Below are positions 61,519 through 64,000 of a stretch of 64,000 nt of DNA, one piece after another. Numbering within the stretch: position 1 is the stretch's first letter; each line of letters begins with the position of its first letter. This DNA comes from JAOUGY01 sp963792365 (GTDB lineage Bacteria; Actinomycetota; Acidimicrobiia; Spongiisociales; ZC4RG35): NCBI GenBank assembly GCA_963792365.1, contig CAWBVW010000004.1, forward strand, positions 186,001 to 250,000. The letters run 5' to 3'. A model generated the notes under the pieces. The model saw only the letters and a list, made by a program, of their open reading frames with translations. It searched no databases and had not been told where the DNA came from. The position numbers and the translations under genes are program-made.

Positions 61519-63027
61519 ATGATCCGCAAAGTCGCCATTCTGGCTGCATCGGTGATCGTCCTTGGGGCCTGCACCGCGGCCGGCTCCGCCCCGGAGACGG
61601 TGCCCGAACAGGCTGCGCCAGATTCGAGCCCGATCACCCCGACGAGCACCCGGCCAACAACGACCACGACCGCACGCCAATGCCCGATCACACCCACGGC
61701 CGATCTGCGGATTCGCGTCTCAGACCCTTCCGAGCTCTCTGTTGCTCTCTCCACTGGAGCATTTCCCATCTGCGCGGACGAGGTGGTGGTCACGTCGTCC
61801 GCACCGGAGGCGATCCGCACTGGTTCGGCATTGGCAGCCCACAACCGTTCGCCGTTGTTGGTGGCCGGGGAGGACCTCGACCCGGTACGGCGGGAGATAG
61901 AACGTCTCCGACCGCTGCGGGTGGTGATGATCGGGATCGAGCTCGAACGATTCCCGGAGACCGAGATGGTGACCCGCACGGTCGATGCTGCTGCAGACAC
62001 TCCAGCGGCATCTGGGACCGCCGTCGTACTGGTCGACCGCGGAAGCCGGGCTCTCGTGCCGGTGGTCGCAGCGTATGCCGCCCACCTCGGTGCGAGCGTG
62101 GTCGAGACTCCACGGGACGTCCGGCGCGCCGGTGCAGAGGTACGTCAGTCGATCCAAAACGCCCCATCGGTCGCGCTCATAGGCCAGTTCGGCGACGCTG
62201 CAGAATGGCAGCTCGAGGTCGTGCGTCGGGGCGTTGAACTACCCGGCGGGGGACAGGTTCTGTTTCCCGGCCGAAGGCTGGTGGCGTTGTACGGATCGCC
62301 GTATTCGCCGGCTCTCGGAGTGCTAGGTGAACAACAACCCGACGCATCGGTCGACATCGTCACGGCGCTCGCCAGCGAGTACGCCGCACTTGACGGCACC
62401 CTCACCGTCCCCGCGTTCGACCTCATTGCCACCGTTGCGTCGGAGGGTGCCGGGGAGGACGGTGACTATTCGGCCGAGCTCACGGTCGACGACATCCGCC
62501 CATGGATCGAGGTGGCGGGGGCGGCGGGAGTGTACGTGGTGCTGGACCTCCAGCCCGGACGCACGGACTTCCTGACCCAGGCCAAGCGATTCGAGGAACT
62601 CCTGCTCCTGCCCTACGTGGGTCTAGCACTCGACCCTGAATGGCGCCTCGGACCCGAACAGTTCCACCTCCGCCAGGTGGGCAGCGTGAGCGCAGCCGAG
62701 GTCAACTCAGTCTCGGAGTGGCTGGCGGCGCTGGTGCGGGACAATGCACTCCCGCAGAAGCTCTTGGTCGTCCACCAGTTCCGCCTGTCGATGATCAGCG
62801 ACAGACAAGACCTTCGCACCCCATCGGAGTTGGCAGTGGTCGTCCAAATGGACGGGCAGGGTCCTCTCGGCAGCAAGTACGGAACGTTCGCCGCCATGAC
62901 CGCGGGTGCCGAAGACGTGAGATGGCACTGGGGCTGGAAGAACTTCTACGACGAGGACACACCGACGGCGACGCCGGAACAGACCATCGCCGTCGAGCCC
63001 CAACCGGTGTTCATCTCATATCAATGA
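61519..63027 (+). CDS. Secreted lipoprotein with cell-wall-binding-like and barrel-like domains
   Basis: The 502-residue protein has lipobox VLGAC (Cys18) and a Thr/Pro linker, then a domain resembling cell-wall-binding repeat 2 (SDPSELSVALSTGAFPICADEVVVTSS). The C-terminal half (about 280-490) has DIRPWIEVAGAAGVYVVLDLQ, LPYVGLALDPEWRL and VHQFRLSMI, in the pattern of a TIM-barrel fold with conserved Asp and His. Its activity is unknown. ATG 61519 has AGAGAGA upstream. Confidence 0.75.
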   Translation: MIRKVAILAASVIVLGACTAAGSAPETVPEQAAPDSSPITPTSTRPTTTTTARQCPITPTADLRIRVSDPSELSVALSTGAFPICADEVVVTSSAPEAIRTGSALAAHNRSPLLVAGEDLDPVRREIERLRPLRVVMIGIELERFPETEMVTRTVDAAADTPAASGTAVVLVDRGSRALVPVVAAYAAHLGASVVETPRDVRRAGAEVRQSIQNAPSVALIGQFGDAAEWQLEVVRRGVELPGGGQVLFPGRRLVALYGSPYSPALGVLGEQQPDASVDIVTALASEYAALDGTLTVPAFDLIATVASEGAGEDGDYSAELTVDDIRPWIEVAGAAGVYVVLDLQPGRTDFLTQAKRFEELLLLPYVGLALDPEWRLGPEQFHLRQVGSVSAAEVNSVSEWLAALVRDNALPQKLLVVHQFRLSMISDRQDLRTPSELAVVVQMDGQGPLGSKYGTFAAMTAGAEDVRWHWGWKNFYDEDTPTATPEQTIAVEPQPVFISYQ

Positions 63028-63040
63028 CGTCTGAGGGGCA

Positions 63041-63490
63041 TCATCGAAGTTCCGCGAGGAGCCGATCCACGAAGGGGACCTGCGCCGGATTCAGCAGCCG
63101 GCGCGCCTCATCCGGTTCGGCCCACATGACCCGATCGATTTCCGGGAAGGACTGGAGCCGGCCTCGCCACTCCATCTCGAAGTTGCCGGGTCTCAGGGCG
63201 GCCGGATCGAAGTCGCCCTCGAATGCCCATGCGTGGACGATCTTGCGGCTCTTCAGTGTCACGGATCCGAGGTTGATCAATCGGAGGTCGTCCGGCACCA
63301 TCCAGCCCGTTTCCTCGGCGAACTCCCTGCGGGCCGTTGCCTCGAGCTCCTCCCCGTTCTCGACGAGGCCCTTGACCACCGACCACGACCCGGTGTCCCT
63401 TCGGGCGAAGAACGGGCCTCCGGGATGGGCGAGGAGGACCTCGACCTGCGAATTCCGGCGAAATGGCAACAGTCCGGCACTGATGGACAT
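63041..63490 (-). CDS. Nudix hydrolase
   Basis: The 149-residue protein has the complete Nudix box GLVENGEELEATARREFAEE followed by TGW, and hydrolyses nucleotide diphosphate-linked substrates. ATG 63490 gives MSISAGLLPF; GTG 63499 is a longer alternative. The substrate is not evident. It is divergent from the CHAD gene, 24 bases apart. Confidence 0.92.
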   Translation of the reverse strand: MSISAGLLPFRRNSQVEVLLAHPGGPFFARRDTGSWSVVKGLVENGEELEATARREFAEETGWMVPDDLRLINLGSVTLKSRKIVHAWAFEGDFDPAALRPGNFEMEWRGRLQSFPEIDRVMWAEPDEARRLLNPAQVPFVDRLLAELR

Positions 63491-63514
63491 CGGAATCACG
63501 ATACGCTCGCGGTT

Positions 63515-64000
63515 GTGCTGAACGACACCTCGCGTCGCTACCTGCCCGCACGGGTCGATGGCTTTGTCCTGTGGGAATCCGAGCCTCTCTCAGCAGGACT
63601 CCAGCGTGTGTCGATCGACCAGTTCGACCATTCGATCGCGTTGCTGACGTCGGGCACCGACATCGACGCCGCCGTCCACGAGGCCCGCAAGTCCATGAAG
63701 CGCCTCCGAGCAGTCCTTCGGCTGATCCGCTCGGAGATCGGAGACAAGGCCTACAGGACCGAGAACGTGATCCTCCGCGACACCGCCCGGATGCTGGCGC
63801 CCATGCGAGACGGCCATGTCATGGCGATGGCGGTGACGGGTCTTCGACAGGACTTCGAAGGTCAGCTCTCTGCTGCGGCTCTCGCAGGGCTCGAAGATGC
63901 GCTGTGGATGCGCCATCAGGCTCGGCGCGCCAGAACGTTGGCCGACGAGACCCTCTTCCCGCATGTGATCGCCACCCTTCGCGCAGCGCGCAACCGGTAC
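63515..64000 (+). CDS. CHAD-domain protein, 3' end outside window
   Basis: The frame starts at GTG 63515 and is open to the window edge (162 codons). The CHAD-domain motif HEARKSMKRLRAVLRLIRSE and the following helix with NVILRDTARMLAPMRDGHV are clear. CHAD proteins bind polyphosphate; the usual histidine- and arginine-rich helices are present. It sits next to a Nudix hydrolase, which may be related in phosphate metabolism. Confidence 0.88.
   Translation, partial: MLNDTSRRYLPARVDGFVLWESEPLSAGLQRVSIDQFDHSIALLTSGTDIDAAVHEARKSMKRLRAVLRLIRSEIGDKAYRTENVILRDTARMLAPMRDGHVMAMAVTGLRQDFEGQLSAAALAGLEDALWMRHQARRARTLADETLFPHVIATLRAARNRY

Noticed and set aside
1..64000. tRNA, rRNA, CRISPR array, insertion sequence or prophage
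   Set aside because: No tRNA cloverleaf, rRNA block, direct-repeat/spacer array, transposase or phage structural gene was seen anywhere in the window.

Overview
This is a 64 kb stretch of a high-GC actinobacterial chromosome. The evidence is the consistently GC-rich third positions, GTG and TTG starts, predicted leaderless promoters, F420/PPOX-type small oxidoreductases, an AfsR-type ATPase, and surface proteins with the Cys-rich SLH-like repeat GCNPPxNDRFCP. That repeat and the uncommon gene mix suggest a lineage such as Acidimicrobiia rather than a classical Streptomyces or Mycobacterium, but no rRNA, tRNA or marker gene is present to prove it. I see no CRISPR array, prophage, insertion sequence or tRNA.

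Layout. 0-7 kb: the end of a peptidoglycan hydrolase, then glycogen metabolism (glgX facing glgC and glgB, with a hairpin-rich spacer between them). 7-13.5 kb: housekeeping and hypothetical genes (rhodanese, formyl-THF cyclo-ligase-like protein, DUF2461 protein, MFS transporter, short flavoprotein). 13.5-17 kb: a MoxR ATPase / DUF58 / VWA operon. 17-19 kb: an ArsR regulator, a small two-helix channel with an altered K+ filter, and a secreted lysozyme-like hydrolase. 19-28 kb: a maltodextrin locus comprising a binding lipoprotein, two permeases (the MalF gene is split by a frameshift), a secreted and a cytoplasmic GH13 enzyme, and a divergent LacI regulator with phased operator-like sites. No transport ATPase (MalK/MsmX) is in the window.

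28-40 kb: aldehyde dehydrogenase, YihY, PspC, rhodanese + MetZ, a methyltransferase + PPOX pair, a stand-alone LigD-type polymerase, and a class V aminotransferase. 40-43 kb: two genes that face away from each other and have both lost their 5' ends at one junction near 42,075, a rearrangement scar or an assembly join. 43-51 kb: esterase, transporters, crotonase, and an SLH plus beta-helix surface protein. 50-53 kb: a split transketolase divergent from a SoxR-type regulator across a textbook 19-bp-spacer promoter, then an ECF sigma factor overlapping an alkyl-DNA repair protein in which the Ogt and Ada zinc domains are in reversed order.

53-58 kb: redoxin, and a copper operon (plastocyanin-NosD fusion, Tat multicopper oxidase that probably starts at CTG, and an EEP phosphatase/nuclease). 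58-64 kb: AzlCD exporter, a heptanucleotide repeat, a strong hairpin, two unannotated small ORFs, a tandem DUF427 protein, an orphan ParA with a zinc-ribbon partner, a secreted lipoprotein, a Nudix hydrolase and the start of a CHAD protein.

Glycogen storage (glgX, glgC, glgB) and maltodextrin uptake/hydrolysis are probably linked metabolically. Tight stop/start overlaps (ATGA, GTGA, TGATG) recur and mark probable translational coupling within the operons.
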